DNA of 64,000 bases from Saccharomyces uvarum (GCA_947243795.1 OX365940.1:558001-622000), one strand, 5' to 3'. Positions 19,615 to 30,953 are shown, counted from the stretch's first letter. Numbers and translations: made by a program. Notes: generated by a model not told the origin, from the sequence alone.

Positions 19615-20125
19615 ATCTTTATCATGCACCTCTTAGTTATTTTTGTTTGACAGTAAAGTCTTGCGAAAGAACGAATAATGAAAAATGGTAGCCTGCAGAA
19701 CTATTAGAGCCAGGGGGATTTGCGATACAAATTAGTATTGGTCTTTTTTACTATAATGGGTTTGCTGTGCCCCTCTTGCTCCAGTCTTTCAAATGAAGAT
19801 ACGTGCATTTATCATTGTATTTCGGCATTGCATCTTGGCCGCTTTTTCACCTGACGTAATACCCGCTGCAGTAAGCGAGTTTTAAGTGCGTATAAAAAAG
19901 TATTTACCTTGACACTTTGAAGATTTATGTCATTATCAAGCATGCTCCAGGGAGAAGAATGTTGGTGTGCGGCCACCGTTTAGGATTTTCTTCTAGAAAA
20001 AGTTTTTTTCCTTTTTCTCCCTTGTTTATCCTTTTTTTAAATAAAAATAAAAATGTATATTGGATACTTACTATTTTATTTAATATGCAGTGTGGGTTGT
20101 GGAAGCACTATTCGGCTACGAGAAC
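19615..20125. promoter_or_regulatory. MSS11 upstream region and PAH1 3' flank
   Basis: This 511-bp stretch lies upstream of MSS11 and downstream of the PAH1 stop. I see no gene in it. T-rich runs occur at about 20000-20040 near the PAH1 end, and a TATA-like TATAAAAAAG lies at about 19893. No factor site is clear enough to name. Confidence 0.4.
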
Positions 20126-22693
20126 CTAATCTTCGAATTCGTCCTCATCGAATTCATCGTCGTCAAATTCGTCGCTTACTCTTGCATCCAAGTCGTTATC
20201 GTCTGCAGAAGTGTGTTGCAATTGTTTACTTTTCGTATTATCATCACCTGGCTCCATCCCTGACTCGGTGTCTGAATTTTCACGTGAGTGCATGTCGTCT
20301 AGAACGCTGACTTTCGAAACACTGCTTGTTGGGGAACCGGCTCTGGACATTGATAACTTTTTGAACTCTTTTCCAATACTTGTTGCTGTAGCCGAAGATG
20401 CCCTCCTTGATTTAAATCTGCTGTCGTTATACTCATCATCGTCCATATCATCCAAGTACTTCATTTTTGGTGACCCAAGCGGTGAGCCTAGTTCAAGATA
20501 CATTTGTTTCCCTATATCCTCTTTGGATTTTGATTTGTTAGGCGTCGACATTGAGCTACTTTTAGAAGCATTATAATCCGAAGCATTTTCCACAGAAGAC
20601 GAAGCAGCTAAGGCTTCATTGCTGTTTGTGCTGCTGACGTGTACCTGAGGAACGTTGCTGGCCTTCATGGTTTTGGCCGAATTTGTCCTACTTCTACTAC
20701 GGCTGCCTTGTCGTGATATATCTGTATCTTGATCAGTTTTTTCATCATCACCTTTGCTGATATCCGATAAGTTATCAATGTCAACTAACGGATCTCTCCA
20801 AAAATTGACGTCTGTAAATTTCTCTTCTTGGTTACCTCTAAACAGAGTTTTGTGACCTGAAGTATTTTCTGCATCAGCATTATCCAGCGTTTTATTAGGT
20901 GGAGATCCAGGAACCATGGAAGTATTACTTCTCAAGTCTTCGTTGTCAAGACTAACTGGCGGAAAGAAATGATCAACAAGTTCATTGATGTGTATATAAG
21001 AACTTCTATAACCAGCTAGTTCTAACAATTCCATATGAACTTCGCCTTCCGTATTAATTGTGAAAATCCTTGAACTTGGTATACCTACTGTTCTATAGGA
21101 TAGAGCATCAGTGATCTTATTACCAAAGCCGGCAAAAAATGGTGTTGATCTTTCCTCTGTATCCATATCATTGTCACTGTCTTCAAAATATAACGATCTG
21201 ATATCATTTAGGCATGCAATTTTGAAGACTTCTGGTTTCTTCAATATCACTTCCCGCCTTAATGCGGCCATTGTTCTATCTGGTGACAAAATGACAGGTC
21301 CGTTGGGCAATTTGCTGCCATTCTGCAAAATTGATCTTAAATAACTCCTCGTTGAGTCAGCTTGTCCAGCACTTCTTGCTGTTAGATAAAGTATATTGTA
21401 GCCATTCCGGGAAATCTCGCTGAATAATTTGGCTACTCCCAAATGCGTCCAGTCTTTCCCTATCATAGCCAAGACGTGACCTAAGGCGTCGGATTTTGTT
21501 ATGGTTCCGTCAATGTCACTTATGACAATTGGAACATCCCATCTCCAAACGAATAATTTTGAAGTGACAATGGCTTTCCCGTGGTCCACTGAGAATTTTA
21601 AATCATTTTCACCATAGGTTAAATTCAAGCACTTCAGTTGATCATTAGTCAATCTTATGGTTCTTATATATCTCTTTTCTGACTTACCACTATCTCCAGG
21701 ACGTTTCTCGTTGGCGTTTTCACTGGGAGTACTTTGTTCCTTGCTGAATGACGTTTCGTCTTCCGTATCGGAAGTTGATGGCGAAGAGGATAATGAATTC
21801 AAGGTTGTTCCAGATTCTACAGCATCTAATCCTAGGACCGATCCGCTTGTCGCCATCGTTGGTGGTGAACCTGGAGGCGATAGGTCGGTGAGGTGTTCGT
21901 AAGGGTTAACAATCTTAATATTACCATTTTTGTCTTCTTTGATAAAATTGGAAATATCCGAATCGTTGCCAAATTCGTCCTTCAACAGTTGCCTCAGTTG
22001 TATATCCGTGTCGTGCATCGTATTTTTGTTTGGTTTGTAACCTTCAGTGTCTAGTAGTAAATCGCCGTTGTTATCAAGTTTACTCGGAATATGAATTTCA
22101 GTGAGCCTCTTGTTCAGTTTCTGCTGGAAATTCTTTGTTCGCTGCTCAGCAAGCTTCCTCTCTTCACTTGTCGCAGAGAATTCAGTCGGAGAAGGTGACC
22201 CTGTAGTTTCGTCGTTTCTAACAGTTGATTTACCCGTTTCATTAATGTCCAGGAAATCAGGCTCTTCTAGGACTTTCTTTTCCTTTTTCTTTTCTTCCCC
22301 TTCATCTTCACCCTCACCTTCAGTCCCTTCTTCCAATATAGATGTTTCTGGTGATTGGGGGGGGCTTGAAGTTGCGCTCATCACAGGCGACACGAGCAAT
22401 TCCTCAGGGACATCTCTTACCTGGTCGCCCATTTCGAAAACGAAGTAGGCCTCCCCAGAGTCACTCAGCTTCATTGGCATATTGCTCAGCTTCTCGTTTA
22501 TAAACACCTGGACTTTCTTCTGTGATGGCTTTAAAATCTGGAACTTGCCAAATCTGACGTGGAAGGGAGAACACGACAGCCTCCCATCCGGATGCTCCAC
22601 CACAACGACGTCTATAGCGCCTGACAGCGTGGCTGGATTGATGGACGACCACGTCTTAGACACAGACCCAATGGCTCTGCCTACGTACTGCAT
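20126..22693 (-). CDS. PAH1: Phosphatidate phosphatase Pah1 (lipin)
   Basis: The 855-residue enzyme makes diacylglycerol from phosphatidic acid in a Mg-dependent reaction. This sets the balance between triacylglycerol storage and membrane phospholipid synthesis at the ER/nuclear envelope. The N-terminal lipin domain (about 1-105) begins with the amphipathic segment MQYVGRAIGSVSKTW and contains DVVVVEHPDGRLSCSPFHVRFG. The HAD catalytic motif is DIDGTITKSD with D393 and D395. Ser/Thr-Pro sites in the flanks fit the known inhibition by cyclin-dependent kinases. The very acidic C-terminus (DEFDDDEFDEDEFED) matches the tail that recruits the Nem1-Spo7 phosphatase. The length is close to S. cerevisiae Pah1 (862). 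Confidence 0.97.
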   Translation of the reverse strand: MQYVGRAIGSVSKTWSSINPATLSGAIDVVVVEHPDGRLSCSPFHVRFGKFQILKPSQKKVQVFINEKLSNMPMKLSDSGEAYFVFEMGDQVRDVPEELLVSPVMSATSSPPQSPETSILEEGTEGEGEDEGEEKKKEKKVLEEPDFLDINETGKSTVRNDETTGSPSPTEFSATSEERKLAEQRTKNFQQKLNKRLTEIHIPSKLDNNGDLLLDTEGYKPNKNTMHDTDIQLRQLLKDEFGNDSDISNFIKEDKNGNIKIVNPYEHLTDLSPPGSPPTMATSGSVLGLDAVESGTTLNSLSSSPSTSDTEDETSFSKEQSTPSENANEKRPGDSGKSEKRYIRTIRLTNDQLKCLNLTYGENDLKFSVDHGKAIVTSKLFVWRWDVPIVISDIDGTITKSDALGHVLAMIGKDWTHLGVAKLFSEISRNGYNILYLTARSAGQADSTRSYLRSILQNGSKLPNGPVILSPDRTMAALRREVILKKPEVFKIACLNDIRSLYFEDSDNDMDTEERSTPFFAGFGNKITDALSYRTVGIPSSRIFTINTEGEVHMELLELAGYRSSYIHINELVDHFFPPVSLDNEDLRSNTSMVPGSPPNKTLDNADAENTSGHKTLFRGNQEEKFTDVNFWRDPLVDIDNLSDISKGDDEKTDQDTDISRQGSRSRSRTNSAKTMKASNVPQVHVSSTNSNEALAASSSVENASDYNASKSSSMSTPNKSKSKEDIGKQMYLELGSPLGSPKMKYLDDMDDDEYNDSRFKSRRASSATATSIGKEFKKLSMSRAGSPTSSVSKVSVLDDMHSRENSDTESGMEPGDDNTKSKQLQHTSADDNDLDARVSDEFDDDEFDEDEFED

Positions 22694-23383
22694 ATTCGAT
22701 CGATTTGTTCTTCTTCCGCTGTACCGTCCCTATCCGTATAATTATGTCTTGAACTCTGCAACAATGGGGCAGCTTTCAATCGATCTCACCAACGCTTGAC
22801 CAACACCTCTTACTAAGGCTGAACGTGTGACCTTTATATTACCAAGCCCCTACAATGAGCCTGCTCTTCAGTTGTCCCTGCTCTTTCTTCTACCCTCACC
22901 GGGCGCCGCTCTCGACACTCGCCGGAAAAGCCGAGAAAAAGAGACAGATAGAGAGAAAGCCTCTTGTCTAAAGGGACATAAACTGACATAGGCTGATCCG
23001 GTAAGACTCGCGGCGGTCTTCACAAGAGAATGGCCAGCACGTGGGCGTCCTGAAACCTGATGTCTAGTAACGCAAGCGCACTTTAGAGGGGGACTTTGGG
23101 CCCTATATGAGTGGACGCGTTACAATCGCGTTCTAAACGAGGGTCCTCAACAGAAACGTGTGGAAGATATATGAGTGTTCTTGCTTGGACAATGACTATA
23201 TACAAAACTTATTTTTACAAGAAACCTATATCTATATACGTGAGATGGCGGTTACAAAACACGCTAGGGCATGCAGTGATGGCGAAAAGGAAAATACGGT
23301 ACTCTGTATCTTCTGTATCGTAGCTGCTTACACGCAGAGACTCTCCGCAGGTATGGGAAGGCTTGGGAAAGGATGGGTGAACA
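22694..23383. promoter_or_regulatory. PAH1 upstream region and MME1 3' flank
   Basis: These 690 bp separate the PAH1 start from the MME1 stop. GC is higher than average around 22890-23110. PAH1 is known to respond to zinc and inositol signals, but I found no clear zinc-responsive element or inositol element. No gene is supported here. Confidence 0.4.
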
Positions 23384-24487
23384 TCAATTGGGGAATGTGT
23401 TGCCCAATCCTCGCAGTGTCATCTGGTACAGGAGTAACATTATACTACTCTGGACACTTGTCCAAACGAATCTAGGGCCCACGCCGCTGAAGAAGCCAAG
23501 TGCACCCTCAGATTGGTAAACTGTTCGCAGACTGAGTAAAATAGAGTTTGAAAGTGCCACGGGTCTACCGTTCGTCACGTGTGGATGCGACACCGAATAT
23601 GCTTTATTGCTCGAGCTCAGCGGTTGTTGAGTTTGTACTCTGGTTTTGACGACATCCATTGGCGTGGTTATTATCCCCGCCAGTCCACCTGCGCATGCAC
23701 CAGTCAATATTTCGTTAGAGATGGACAACTCCTCGTCTTTACCGTCTTTGTTTTCAATCGTGAATGCTAGTTGCCTGAACTTTTCGTAGAATGCAAACTG
23801 CAATGCACTGAATGGTAGGTCTCTGGCTAAAGTAGCTTTGTAACCGAAGAAAAGAGAGCGGACACCTTCCTCTTTAATTACTGTCTTGATGGCATTCCTT
23901 AGATTTGAATAATTGTAACCAGATTGGAAAAAGGGATTGTTGAACCTTCCTTGAAGCTGTAATCTTGTCTTCAACACCTCTGAGGGAACGTAAACAAAAC
24001 TGGAAATGAAATCACCCAGAAATCCCGCACTTAAATGTGTGATAGTATCGTTAATATGCCAATCCTCGATCATGGTCCTCTTGGTATATTCGTAGGTCCC
24101 AAAGAAGATTGCCGCTGACGGGAACGACCCTAACATGGCAGCCATGTACCCACCGTATAGTCCTCTTCTGGCACCCTCTTCAAACCAAATGGTACGATAT
24201 GCAGAGATCATATTTCTGTATTTTTTAACATTCGGCGCACCTTGTTGTCTAGTCTTAACTGTATCTAGTGAATGCATCGCAGAATCTCCTATTATCCCAC
24301 CAATCCCACCAGAGATGACGCAATGCCATATGGGGCTTAATCCGCTATCCGAATCGGTCATTTTATCTTGCGGTAAGTCATCTCCTTGGCTACTACTTGG
24401 TTGATCTGGTTTCCCTTCAAGTGCCGGGGGATGGTCATGAGGTGTGTGTACTATCGGTATTGAAGAACTCAGGTTCCATGAGTTCAT
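23384..24487 (-). CDS. MME1: Mitochondrial magnesium exporter Mme1 (carrier family)
   Basis: The 367-residue protein is a mitochondrial solute carrier with the three-fold repeat of about 100 residues. Each repeat keeps a version of the family signature: [26 protein letters not shown] and [13 protein letters not shown]. The glycines of the even helices are also present (for example [11 protein letters not shown]). S. cerevisiae YMR166C was shown to export Mg2+ from the matrix. The first 50 residues before the carrier core are Ser/Pro/Asp-rich. The ATG at 24485-24487 gives the expected length (about 368). The gene diverges from MLH1 across 407 bp. Confidence 0.94.
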   Translation of the reverse strand: MNSWNLSSSIPIVHTPHDHPPALEGKPDQPSSSQGDDLPQDKMTDSDSGLSPIWHCVISGGIGGIIGDSAMHSLDTVKTRQQGAPNVKKYRNMISAYRTIWFEEGARRGLYGGYMAAMLGSFPSAAIFFGTYEYTKRTMIEDWHINDTITHLSAGFLGDFISSFVYVPSEVLKTRLQLQGRFNNPFFQSGYNYSNLRNAIKTVIKEEGVRSLFFGYKATLARDLPFSALQFAFYEKFRQLAFTIENKDGKDEELSISNEILTGACAGGLAGIITTPMDVVKTRVQTQQPLSSSNKAYSVSHPHVTNGRPVALSNSILLSLRTVYQSEGALGFFSGVGPRFVWTSVQSSIMLLLYQMTLRGLGNTFPN

Positions 24488-24894
24488 TATCTTTGTACCA
24501 ATCGGTCGGGAACGAGGAATATACCGTGTGCTTCGTCGGGATGCTTTCCTCTAATTTTGGCTTGCTCTGCTTTTTCAAATTAATGAAGGAAGTGTAAGAA
24601 ATTGCTACTGTTGTTGAAGTCTAAAAGTGTTAAGTCAAAATTCAGTGGCAAGAAGAATGAGAATATGGCACCCTTTATTGCGTGTAAAGCTGGTCGGCGG
24701 AGGGTTGCTGTATACGAAGGCTATTGAAGACAGCGTACTGTTTTCATTATAGCTGGGGAGTCCTCGAAGACGAGAAATTAGCAGTTTTCGGTATTTAGGA
24801 ATCGCGCTATTAAGCTAAAATTTAAAGTGCAAAAATCGATACGATATAATTAATAAAATGCATATATAAAATGCCATAGAGCTGTCAGTAAGCC
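24488..24894. promoter_or_regulatory. Divergent promoter region between MME1 and MLH1
   Basis: The 407-bp region serves genes leaving in both directions. AT-rich sequence (TATAATTAATAAAATGCATATATAAA) lies just before the MLH1 ATG and could supply a TATA-like element. I found no consensus cell-cycle box. No gene is present. Confidence 0.4.
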
Positions 24895-27219
24895 ATGTCT
24901 CTCAAAATAAAGGCGTTAGATGCATCGGTGGTCAATAAAATTGCAGCTGGTGAAATTATCATATCGCCCGTAAATGCCCTTAAAGAGATGATGGAGAATT
25001 CGATCGATGCCAACGCGACAATGATCGATATTCTAGTCAAGGAAGGGGGCATCAAAGTGCTTCAAATTACGGACAATGGCTCCGGTATCGACAAGGCTGA
25101 TCTACCTATTTTATGTGAGCGGTTCACAACTTCCAAATTGCAAAAATTTGAAGATTTAAGTCAGATCCAAACTTATGGATTCAGAGGTGAAGCTTTAGCT
25201 AGTATATCTCATGTGGCAAGGGTCACAGTAACCACTAAGGTTAAAGAAGATAGGTGTGCATGGAGGGTTTCATATGCAGAGGGGAAGATGTTGGAGGCCC
25301 CCAAGCCTGTCGCCGGCAAAGATGGTACCACTATCTTGGTTGAAGACTTATTCTTCAATATTCCATCGCGATTGAGGGCTTTGAGGTCCCAGAACGATGA
25401 ATACTCTAAAATACTGGATGTTGTTGGGCGGTATGCTATTCATTCAAAAGAAATTGGATTTTCTTGTAAAAAATTTGGAGACCCTAATTATTCTTTAGCA
25501 GTCAAACCGTCCTATTCTGTCCAGGATAGGATTAGAACTGTATTTAGCAATTCTGTGGCTTCTAATTTAATTCCTTTACATATCGACAAGATTAAGGAGT
25601 TAAACGTGGAGAATGTTGATGGAAAAGTGTGTAATCTAAATTTCATATCCAAAAAGTCAATTTCTCCAATTTTCTTCATCAATAATAGGTTAGTGACGTG
25701 CGACCCTCTAAGAAGAGCTCTTAACAGTGTTTATTCCAGTTATCTTCCAAAGGGTAATAGGCCCTTTATTTATTTGGGAGTTCTTATAGATCCAGCTTCA
25801 GTGGATGTTAACGTTCATCCAACAAAGAGAGAAGTACGTTTCTTGAATCAGGATGAAATAATAGAAAAGATCGCCAATCAGCTACATATTGAATTGTCTG
25901 CCATAGATACTTCGCGTACATTCAAAGCTTCATCAATCTCAACAAGCCAACCAGGATCACTACTCTCATCGAATAATTCGACTGATAATGGAGAGAAGAG
26001 AAAGACCCTCCGACAAGCTCAGGTAGTAGAAAATTCATATTCCACAACCAATAATGCATTAGGAAACGTTAAAAGGCAAGAAAATAAACTAGTTAGAACA
26101 GATTCTTCACAAGCGAAAATCACATCATTTTTATCCTCAAGTCAGCAATTTAACTTTAATGAGGCATCTGCCAAGCGGCAATTAAAGCAGCCTAAAGTAA
26201 AGGCAAGGAGCTCTCTCTTTCCAGATAAAGAGGAAATTCGAGAAGAAGAAGTGTTCGATGAAATCGAACAATTGCATGATCCCGTTTTAAACAGTGATAC
26301 TGAATTGGAAGATTTGCCTAGGAAGAAACCAAAAGTGAATGCAGATCTTACTTCAAAAATCAACGATAGTAAGAGCTCTACACCTCCAATTTCAAGGGAC
26401 GGGTATAGAAGAGTCCCTAAAGAAAGGGTTAATGTAAACCTTACAAGTATCAAAAAATTGCGTGAAAAGGTAGATGATTCGTTACATCGAGAACTAACAG
26501 ACATTTTTGCGAACTTAAACTACGTCGGAGTTGTTGACGAGGAAAGAAGATTGGCAGCAATTCAGCACGATTTGAAGCTATTTTTAATAGACTACGGATC
26601 CGTATGCTATGAATTGTTTTATCAAATTGGATTAACAGACTTCGCAAACTTTGGTAAGATCAATTTGCAGAGTACAGATGTGTCGGATGATATAAATCTA
26701 TATGACCTCTTATCGGAATTTGAGGGATTGGATGATGATATTTTAAAAGAAAAAATAATTAGTAAAATATGGGATATGAATGGCATGTTAAATGAGTACT
26801 ATTCCATAGAGTTAGTAAATGACAGTCCAGATAATAATTTTAAAGCTACCAAGTTGAAAACCTTACCTTTGCTTTTGAAAGGCTACATTCCGTCTATGGC
26901 AAAGCTACCATTTTTTATTTATCGCCTGGGTAAAGAAGTGAATTGGGATGATGAACAAGAATGTCTGGATGGAATTTTGAGAGAGATCGCATTATTATAT
27001 ATACCGGACATGATTCTTAAAGTAGATGCGTCTGATGTATCGCTATCCGAAGATGAAAGGGCTCAATATGTAGACAAAAAGGAACATTTATCTTCACTAT
27101 TAGAGCATATACTCTTTCCTTGTATCAAAAGAAGGTTTCTGGCGCCTAGGCATATCCTCAAAGACGTTGTCGAAATAGCGAACCTTCCTGGTTTATACAA
27201 GGTTTTCGAAAGATGTTGA
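24895..27219 (+). CDS. MLH1: DNA mismatch repair protein Mlh1
   Basis: The 774-residue MutL homolog (769 in S. cerevisiae) pairs with Pms1, Mlh2 or Mlh3 in mismatch repair and meiotic crossing-over. The N-terminal GHKL ATPase shows its motifs in order: MMENSIDANAT, DNGSGID, FTTSKL and YGFRGEALASIS, followed by VHPTKREVRF at the end of the domain. A variable, charged linker spans about residues 345-500. The C-terminal dimerisation domain ends in YKVFERC; the terminal cysteine contributes to the endonuclease site of the Mlh1-Pms1 complex. Most differences from the S. cerevisiae protein lie in the linker, as expected for a functional ortholog. Confidence 0.98.
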   Translation: MSLKIKALDASVVNKIAAGEIIISPVNALKEMMENSIDANATMIDILVKEGGIKVLQITDNGSGIDKADLPILCERFTTSKLQKFEDLSQIQTYGFRGEALASISHVARVTVTTKVKEDRCAWRVSYAEGKMLEAPKPVAGKDGTTILVEDLFFNIPSRLRALRSQNDEYSKILDVVGRYAIHSKEIGFSCKKFGDPNYSLAVKPSYSVQDRIRTVFSNSVASNLIPLHIDKIKELNVENVDGKVCNLNFISKKSISPIFFINNRLVTCDPLRRALNSVYSSYLPKGNRPFIYLGVLIDPASVDVNVHPTKREVRFLNQDEIIEKIANQLHIELSAIDTSRTFKASSISTSQPGSLLSSNNSTDNGEKRKTLRQAQVVENSYSTTNNALGNVKRQENKLVRTDSSQAKITSFLSSSQQFNFNEASAKRQLKQPKVKARSSLFPDKEEIREEEVFDEIEQLHDPVLNSDTELEDLPRKKPKVNADLTSKINDSKSSTPPISRDGYRRVPKERVNVNLTSIKKLREKVDDSLHRELTDIFANLNYVGVVDEERRLAAIQHDLKLFLIDYGSVCYELFYQIGLTDFANFGKINLQSTDVSDDINLYDLLSEFEGLDDDILKEKIISKIWDMNGMLNEYYSIELVNDSPDNNFKATKLKTLPLLLKGYIPSMAKLPFFIYRLGKEVNWDDEQECLDGILREIALLYIPDMILKVDASDVSLSEDERAQYVDKKEHLSSLLEHILFPCIKRRFLAPRHILKDVVEIANLPGLYKVFERC

Positions 27220-27399
27220 GTTTTGGGATGTTTCAGGTACGCACTGTTTAACAATTACTGTTCTATTTTCTCTGCGTGATTATAAATCATTTAAAGAGTA
27301 TATACGAGTTTTAACGAGATTTAACGATTTTACTGTATGGATTCAAGTAATTGGTTAAAAAATATATAAAATGGAACATACCTACCATTATAAATTAAA

Positions 27400-29226
27400 T
27401 CAGGTAAGTATATTGGTAATATTATATTCGGATTGGAACCCTTCTACGATATCTCTAAACTTCGTAGACTCTTTACTTTCTTCGTCGTCTTCCTCGAGCA
27501 GAGATTCTCCTCTAAGCCTGTTCAGTGGGACCAAAGACCCAAGTCCCTTTATGAGAGAAAACATTTCACTGTTTTTTAATTCAATTATCTTAACATCATT
27601 CTGTAGAATTTTGAATACAGGATGATGAAATGAGTCACCTGAATCTAATAATCGTACCTTTTCCCATAACTGTTTCAATTTAGTGAACCTATCGATCAAA
27701 TAACCTAGCTTATCTAATTTTAGGCCGAATATCAGAGGCAAATTTGCGATAAGTTCAGTGAAGTCTACTAAAAGTTCTTGGATGGCATTTGATTCTATAA
27801 ATATCTGATAAAACGACATAAAAGATACCACTCTTGTTACGGTTGGCAACACCATTGGGTGTTTATTAAAAAACTCACTTTTCTCTTGAAAGTTCTTAAC
27901 TATAAGGCTGATAATTATTTTAGAGTAGTGTATAATTTTTGGTAGTGAATCTGGGGAGTCGTAATATATTAGGTACATTTTGAATAATTTCCATGAGACA
28001 GTGGATATTTGGAAAGTTGCAATAAATTTCTCAAATCTGGTATTATTCGATCTAGAGTCTTCCTCTAACGAATCTACTTTGTATTGAAAAATGTCAAGTT
28101 CCCTCCTGATGGCTTCTAATGTTTTCAGGGGCGGTTTGAACGTCTTGTTTAGATACTGATCTAAATCCCTATCTAATGACATGATTTTCCAATATAGTAC
28201 TTCTATGCTATTTTCTTCTCTATAGATATCAACAGTAGGTAAATCTTGTAAGTATGCTGCATGTTGTAGCAGGGAAGATACTTCCGTGTGAAGTTCGATT
28301 GGTTTGCGTGGCCCCGACTGAATGTAATCACATCCACATAATCGGTAGAATATTCTTCCCAAGGTTACCTTTGCTATGCTTTCAACAGGATCGTCATTAA
28401 GTAACGGTCTAAAGTCGTCAATATGGAAATTCTTAAACGTATGAATGCACTGTGTTAATAAGGAATTCGCCAATAAGGGTTCCTCACATGGAAAGATTGT
28501 GGTTGCTAGGATCAGATATGTTTGAATGAATCTTATATCAGGATGGGCCATGAAGTCACATTTTTTTAGTTGTAATAGTGTGCAACGTGTAAAGTTCTTG
28601 AACATGGCTAACTGAAGGCCGTCATCCCAACTCAGCTCTTTACCAGTGCCAAAATGCTCATAAAGAGGGTATGGAGAAAAAATATCGGATAGTTTTTGGA
28701 CTGGCATATAGTAAATGCACATGGTAAATACAGACCATATTAATGCATCCCAGTACTGACTATCTACACTAGACGTATCGTCTCTTCTCCTATCCCAGTA
28801 CTGTTCTACCCTGAGGTATAGTTCGCTGATGTCTCCTATGGACCCAAAATATAAAACACCCAGATTTTCCATTGCGAAGTTCATCAATTGAAACGATTGA
28901 TCTTTTCCGAGATAATTCATCCAGAAATTACATTCTTCGAAATCTGTGCTCAAAGTAGTTGATATTCTAGTGAGGTCTCTTGTTTTCATTTTGTATAGGC
29001 CAATGTTTGTTACCCAATACTCATAATTCTGCCAAAATAATAATAGATCAGGAAGGTACTCCTTTGAAGAGGAGGACGCTATTAGTTTCGAGGATTTGAT
29101 ACATTCTGAGTCCTGTCCCCTCTTCCTGCAGTTCCCACATGGTACCATACGATCACATTTGACCTTCCGCTTTGTGCAAACCGAACAAGGATGTTTAGAT
29201 TTCAATTGGGTAGTACGATTGAACAT
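27400..29226 (-). CDS. CEP3: Kinetochore CBF3 subunit Cep3
   Basis: The 608-residue protein (same length as in S. cerevisiae) is a subunit of the CBF3 complex, which binds the CDEIII element of the point centromere. The N-terminal Zn2Cys6 cluster is seen at about residues 14-42 (CSVCTKRKVKCDRMVPC, then GNCRKRGQDSEC). It contacts the CCG motif in CDEIII. The remainder is the all-helical region typical of fungal Zn-cluster regulators, with no activation domain evident. Its stop lies 180 bp from the MLH1 stop in a convergent arrangement. Confidence 0.97.
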   Translation of the reverse strand: MFNRTTQLKSKHPCSVCTKRKVKCDRMVPCGNCRKRGQDSECIKSSKLIASSSSKEYLPDLLLFWQNYEYWVTNIGLYKMKTRDLTRISTTLSTDFEECNFWMNYLGKDQSFQLMNFAMENLGVLYFGSIGDISELYLRVEQYWDRRRDDTSSVDSQYWDALIWSVFTMCIYYMPVQKLSDIFSPYPLYEHFGTGKELSWDDGLQLAMFKNFTRCTLLQLKKCDFMAHPDIRFIQTYLILATTIFPCEEPLLANSLLTQCIHTFKNFHIDDFRPLLNDDPVESIAKVTLGRIFYRLCGCDYIQSGPRKPIELHTEVSSLLQHAAYLQDLPTVDIYREENSIEVLYWKIMSLDRDLDQYLNKTFKPPLKTLEAIRRELDIFQYKVDSLEEDSRSNNTRFEKFIATFQISTVSWKLFKMYLIYYDSPDSLPKIIHYSKIIISLIVKNFQEKSEFFNKHPMVLPTVTRVVSFMSFYQIFIESNAIQELLVDFTELIANLPLIFGLKLDKLGYLIDRFTKLKQLWEKVRLLDSGDSFHHPVFKILQNDVKIIELKNSEMFSLIKGLGSLVPLNRLRGESLLEEDDEESKESTKFRDIVEGFQSEYNITNILT

Positions 29227-29432
29227 TCTTTATTGATCTGCCAATCTTTTTTCTCTTTATCATTGCCATCGCCAATTCTACGAAATCGTTATATTTTTCA
29301 TCCTTCAGAATTAATATGATCGCGCGCATTGTAAACAAACGCGTGAGGAAAATAAAGATATTCTATAAGTAAAAATAAGGCACATTTCTATAGACCTGAA
29401 AAATTATACACATACGTAATTGTCTATCCATA

Positions 29433-30953
29433 TTATTTGTCCAAGGAAATATTGACATGGACAGCTTTCGTTTGAAGGTAGTTATCGACACCGCTTTCAC
29501 CCGATTCTCTACCAATACCACTCATTTTAAACCCACCAAAAGGAACCTTAACCTCTTCGTCATTGGATGAGTTCACCCAAACAGTTCCCGCCTTAATGTC
29601 ACGAGCAAACATGTGTGCCTTCTTAACGTCTCCAGTAAAGATAGCAGAAGCAAGTCCGTAACAGGTGTCATTGGCTAGTTTCATAGCATCATCGTAGTTT
29701 TCGAACTTACTGACAACCACAACGGGTCCGAATATTTCATTCTTCAATAGCCTTGATGATTGTGGGACATCAGTGAAGATTGTTGGTGGGATAAAGTAAC
29801 CTTTGGTTCCTTCAACGGGGAATTCAGAAGTTTGGAACATGCTCAACTTTTCTTCCTTTTTACCGAGTTCGATGAATTCTTTGATACGGTCATATTGAGT
29901 ACTTGATATAACTGGACCAACGAGACACTTTTCATCAAAGGTATCGAAGTTTCCTGACACGTCCCAGTTTTCCTTTGCAATTTCCTTGAACTTCTCCACG
30001 AACTTATCGTAAATTGAACTCTGGACATAAACTCTTGAGTTTGCGGTACAGATTTGTCCTGAGTTGAAGAATATACCATTTGCTATCCAATCGATAGCCT
30101 TGTCAAGGTCAGCATCTTCAAATACTAGAGCAGGAGATTTACCGCCACACTCTAACGTGATGTCCTTAAGGTTGGATTGGCCGGAGGCTTCCAACACGGA
30201 CCCACCAACCTTGGTGCTTCCTGTAAAAGAAATCTTGTCTATGTCCATGTGTGTTCCTAGAGCTTTCCCCACTATAGAACCATAACCTGGAACAACATTA
30301 ACAACACCGGGTGGGAAGCCAGCCTTTTTGATCAATGTAGCAAAATAAAGTAGGGACAAGGAAGTGTTTTCAGCTGGTTTAATCAAAACAGTGTTACCTG
30401 CGGCTAGAGCAGCTTGTAATTTTCTAGATGCCATGGCTAGAGGATAATTCCATGGAACAATCTGAGCAACGACACCAAAAGGAACCTTTAAAGTGTACGC
30501 AAGCTTTTCAGAATTCAGTGGAATAGTTTCGCCCCTATTGAACTTGTCAACTGATCCGGCATAGTATCTTGTCAGTTCAATGATTTGGGCGATATCTTGC
30601 TTAGCATTTGAGTGGAAAGGTTTACCAGAATCTATAGTCTCCAGAGCAGCTAACGTATCCTGTTCTTCTTCGATGAGTTCCAGTAGGTTTGAGAGATATA
30701 TGCCACGTTGCTCAGCAGATGTCTTTGACCAGACATTCTCAAAAGCATCTCTGGCTGCTTTGACCGCCTTATCGACATCCTTTTCGCTAGCGGCTTGGAA
30801 AGATGTTATAACTTCGCCGGTACTTGGGTTTACAGTCTCGATAGTTTTACCATCTGATGAGGGGCAAAACTCGTTGTTGATGAACAACCCAAGTGGTTGT
30901 TTGAAAGAGATTTTCAATTGTGGAATTTCAAGATCAGTATATAACTTCGGCAT
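29433..30953 (-). CDS. ALD3: Cytosolic aldehyde dehydrogenase Ald3
   Basis: This is a 506-residue NAD+-dependent aldehyde dehydrogenase, stress-induced in S. cerevisiae. There it also oxidises 3-aminopropanal to beta-alanine for pantothenate synthesis. Family motifs are VPWNYPLAM, FTGSTKVG, the glutamate motif TLECGGKSP, and FNSGQICTANSR with the nucleophile at C302. EIFGPVVVV and the C-terminal dimerisation segment follow. There is no mitochondrial presequence. It lies in tandem with ALD2, from which it arose by duplication; a 220-bp block (30681-30900) is identical to ALD2. It is named ALD3 by position next to CEP3, since the paralogs exchange sequence and protein similarity alone separates them poorly. 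Confidence 0.95.
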   Translation of the reverse strand: MPKLYTDLEIPQLKISFKQPLGLFINNEFCPSSDGKTIETVNPSTGEVITSFQAASEKDVDKAVKAARDAFENVWSKTSAEQRGIYLSNLLELIEEEQDTLAALETIDSGKPFHSNAKQDIAQIIELTRYYAGSVDKFNRGETIPLNSEKLAYTLKVPFGVVAQIVPWNYPLAMASRKLQAALAAGNTVLIKPAENTSLSLLYFATLIKKAGFPPGVVNVVPGYGSIVGKALGTHMDIDKISFTGSTKVGGSVLEASGQSNLKDITLECGGKSPALVFEDADLDKAIDWIANGIFFNSGQICTANSRVYVQSSIYDKFVEKFKEIAKENWDVSGNFDTFDEKCLVGPVISSTQYDRIKEFIELGKKEEKLSMFQTSEFPVEGTKGYFIPPTIFTDVPQSSRLLKNEIFGPVVVVSKFENYDDAMKLANDTCYGLASAIFTGDVKKAHMFARDIKAGTVWVNSSNDEEVKVPFGGFKMSGIGRESGESGVDNYLQTKAVHVNISLDK